A stretch of 64,000 bases of DNA from an uncultured Clostridia bacterium (GTDB lineage Bacteria > Bacillota > Clostridia > Oscillospirales > Ruminococcaceae): positions 62,001-126,000 of the forward strand of contig CALZUA010000003.1 in assembly GCA_945829235.1 (NCBI GenBank), read 5' to 3'. How positions within the stretch are numbered: the first letter of the stretch is position 1; each line of letters begins with the position of its first letter. The translations under genes were made by a program, and so were the position numbers. This document shows positions 63,116-64,000 of this stretch, in pieces. The notes below the pieces were generated by a model. That model made no database searches and had not been told where the DNA came from. It saw only the letters and a list, made by a program, of their open reading frames with translations.

Positions 63116-63349
63116 TCAGAAGGGAAGAACGGATTTGGTGAAGCCTAAGCTGCCTCCGGTACCCGGTTCGAGGCGATAGCCTCCCGCAAGATTTTCAGCG
63201 TTTTCGTCCGAAAGCTCGCCGCCGCTGATTTGCGAAAACAGCTTTTGTGCGTCCTCTGCGGTGATCTCCGCGCCGTTTGCTTTTGCGAGCCGGGCGAGTT
63301 CCTCCGCTGATTTCGCCGCCTTCAGCTTTTCAAGAATTTCGTTTGTCAT
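63116..63349 (-). CDS. Nif11-type precursor 9, core without cysteine
   Basis: A 77-residue precursor (MTNEILEKLKAAKSAEEL to AENLAGG) with the 20-residue core YRLEPGTGGSLGFTKSVLPF, which contains Ser and Thr but no Cys. ATG 63347-63349 behind GAGGAG. Confidence 0.9.
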   Translation of the reverse strand: MTNEILEKLKAAKSAEELARLAKANGAEITAEDAQKLFSQISGGELSDENAENLAGGYRLEPGTGGSLGFTKSVLPF

Positions 63350-63361
63350 AGTAAATTCTCC

Positions 63362-63595
63362 TCATCTAAATTCTCTTTTTTTGGGTTTACAATGACAATG
63401 TCTTATACATCCGCCCGCGATTTCCTCCATAAGGTCATCGGAAAGCTCGCCCTCTGCGTTCAGCTTTGCGAAAAGCTCCTCTGCCTTGTCGGGGGCGATC
63501 TCCGCGCCCTCTGCCTTTGCCATTTCGACAAGCTCCTCAACCGACTTTGCGGTCTGGAGCTTTTCAAGCAGCTCTTTGATGTTTGCGTTTTCCAT
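63362..63595 (-). CDS. Nif11-type precursor 10, Cys-rich basic core
   Basis: A 77-residue precursor with leader MENANIKELLEKLQTAKS to MEEIAGG and the 15-residue core CIRHCHCKPKKREFR. It is the only right-hand core with cysteines. With three Cys and no Ser or Thr it cannot form lanthionines; disulfides, metal binding or another modification are possible. ATG 63593-63595 behind AGGAGG. Confidence 0.9.
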   Translation of the reverse strand: MENANIKELLEKLQTAKSVEELVEMAKAEGAEIAPDKAEELFAKLNAEGELSDDLMEEIAGGCIRHCHCKPKKREFR

Positions 63596-63647
63596 TATAA
63601 TTCCTCCTGTTGGAAAAGCTGTTATGTTCAGCCGATGTTTCTCTGCG

Positions 63648-63887
63648 TCAAAGCAGTCTGATGACAGGTTTGATCGGTCTGAACCAGCGATGCACGCCTC
63701 CGGCAATATTTTCAATATCTTCGTCAGAAATCTCGCCCTCTGCATTCAGCTTTGCGAAAAGCTCCTCTGCCTTGTCAGCGGGAATTTCCGCGCCCTCTGC
63801 CTTTGCCATTTCGACAAGCTCCTCAACCGACTTTGCGGTCTGGAGCTTTTCAAGCAGTTCCTTGATGTTGATGTTGTTGTTTTCCAT
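63648..63887 (-). CDS. Nif11-type precursor 11, cationic Trp/Arg/Pro core
   Basis: A 79-residue precursor with leader MENNNINIKELLEKLQTA to IENIAGG and the 15-residue core VHRWFRPIKPVIRLL. The core has no Ser, Thr or Cys and resembles linear cationic antimicrobial peptides in composition. ATG 63885-63887 behind AGGAGGAAA. Confidence 0.9.
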   Translation of the reverse strand: MENNNINIKELLEKLQTAKSVEELVEMAKAEGAEIPADKAEELFAKLNAEGEISDEDIENIAGGVHRWFRPIKPVIRLL

Positions 63888-63933
63888 AGTAATTTCCTCC
63901 TGTTGATATTAGTTAAACCCATTGCTTTTTATG

Positions 63934-64000
63934 TCATGTCTCCAAAAAGGAGAAAGGAAAGAAGAATAATCCTCCCGCTATGGCGTCAAGCTCTTCCTCG
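63934..64000 (-). CDS. Nif11-type precursor 12, start outside window
   Basis: The minus strand at the window edge reads EEELDAIAGG followed by the core LFFFPFSFLET and a stop at 63934-63936. The ending matches the other leaders. The core is very hydrophobic, with six aromatic residues of eleven. The gene starts beyond the right edge, so the cluster continues there. Confidence 0.8.
   Translation of the reverse strand, partial: EEELDAIAGGLFFFPFSFLET

Overview
The window looks like a low-to-moderate GC Clostridia chromosome, most likely Oscillospiraceae/Ruminococcus-like. Pointers are the gene order remA-gmk-priA-def-fmt-rsmB-rlmN-stp-prkC-rsgA-thiN, frequent TTG starts behind strong GGAGG ribosome sites, ThyX instead of ThyA, LytTR regulators, NHLM-type peptide exporters and BspA-like repeat proteins. 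The genus is inferred from gene content only.

Layout. (1) 1-9943: the end of a DUF1836 gene, a chemoreceptor, a double-length ThyX-like protein, a LytTR/DUF3021 pair, and a plus-strand signalling operon (hybrid histidine kinase, DegV, REC-HD-GYP). (2) 10013-25244, minus strand: an aldo/keto reductase, then a long housekeeping operon read from a promoter at about 25265 down to 11817. Its intergenic gaps hold several unrelated tandem repeat families. (3) 25317-26406: tRNA-Thr(GGT) and tRNA-Arg(ACG), each with its own promoter and terminator, around a small Xre regulator. (4) 26436-40250: an AT-rich accessory region. It has an orphan MNT nucleotidyltransferase and a five-gene restriction-modification cassette: an NgoPII-type endonuclease, two C5-cytosine methyltransferases, a double GHKL ATPase and a receiver-domain protein. 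Next comes an integrative mobilizable element (integrase, excisionase-like protein, relaxase, MobC-like protein, P4-type helicase, unknown cargo). (5) 40388-45596: two small DNA-binding proteins and a tandem family of four zinc-ribbon proteins, one carrying BspA-type leucine-rich repeats.

(6) 45849-64000: a large peptide natural-product locus. A LanM synthetase with a ProcM-like Cys-Cys-Cys zinc site is followed by four Nif11-type precursors with one conserved leader and four different cores. A GNAT enzyme and a three-gene partner-switching module (STAS, SpoIIE phosphatase, RsbW-like kinase) follow. The export operon then encodes a C39 peptidase ABC transporter, an NHLM-type second ABC transporter, a membrane anchor stub, an ECF-like sigma factor and a small acidic protein. 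An AgrA/AgrC-like two-component system comes next. The right edge holds at least eight more Nif11-type precursors on the minus strand, and most of their cores have no cysteine.

How it may work together (inference): LanM installs thioether rings on the left-hand precursors, and the C39 transporter cuts after Gly-Gly and exports them. The right-hand peptides probably use the same exporter but cannot carry lanthionines, so they may be linear bacteriocins or signals for the adjacent kinase. lanM and the sigma-factor/exporter operon share a promoter of the form ATTATCCC-N17-TATAAA. The two most interesting systems are this mixed locus with its hypervariable linear peptides, and the restriction-modification cassette with its kinase-like and receiver-like pair.
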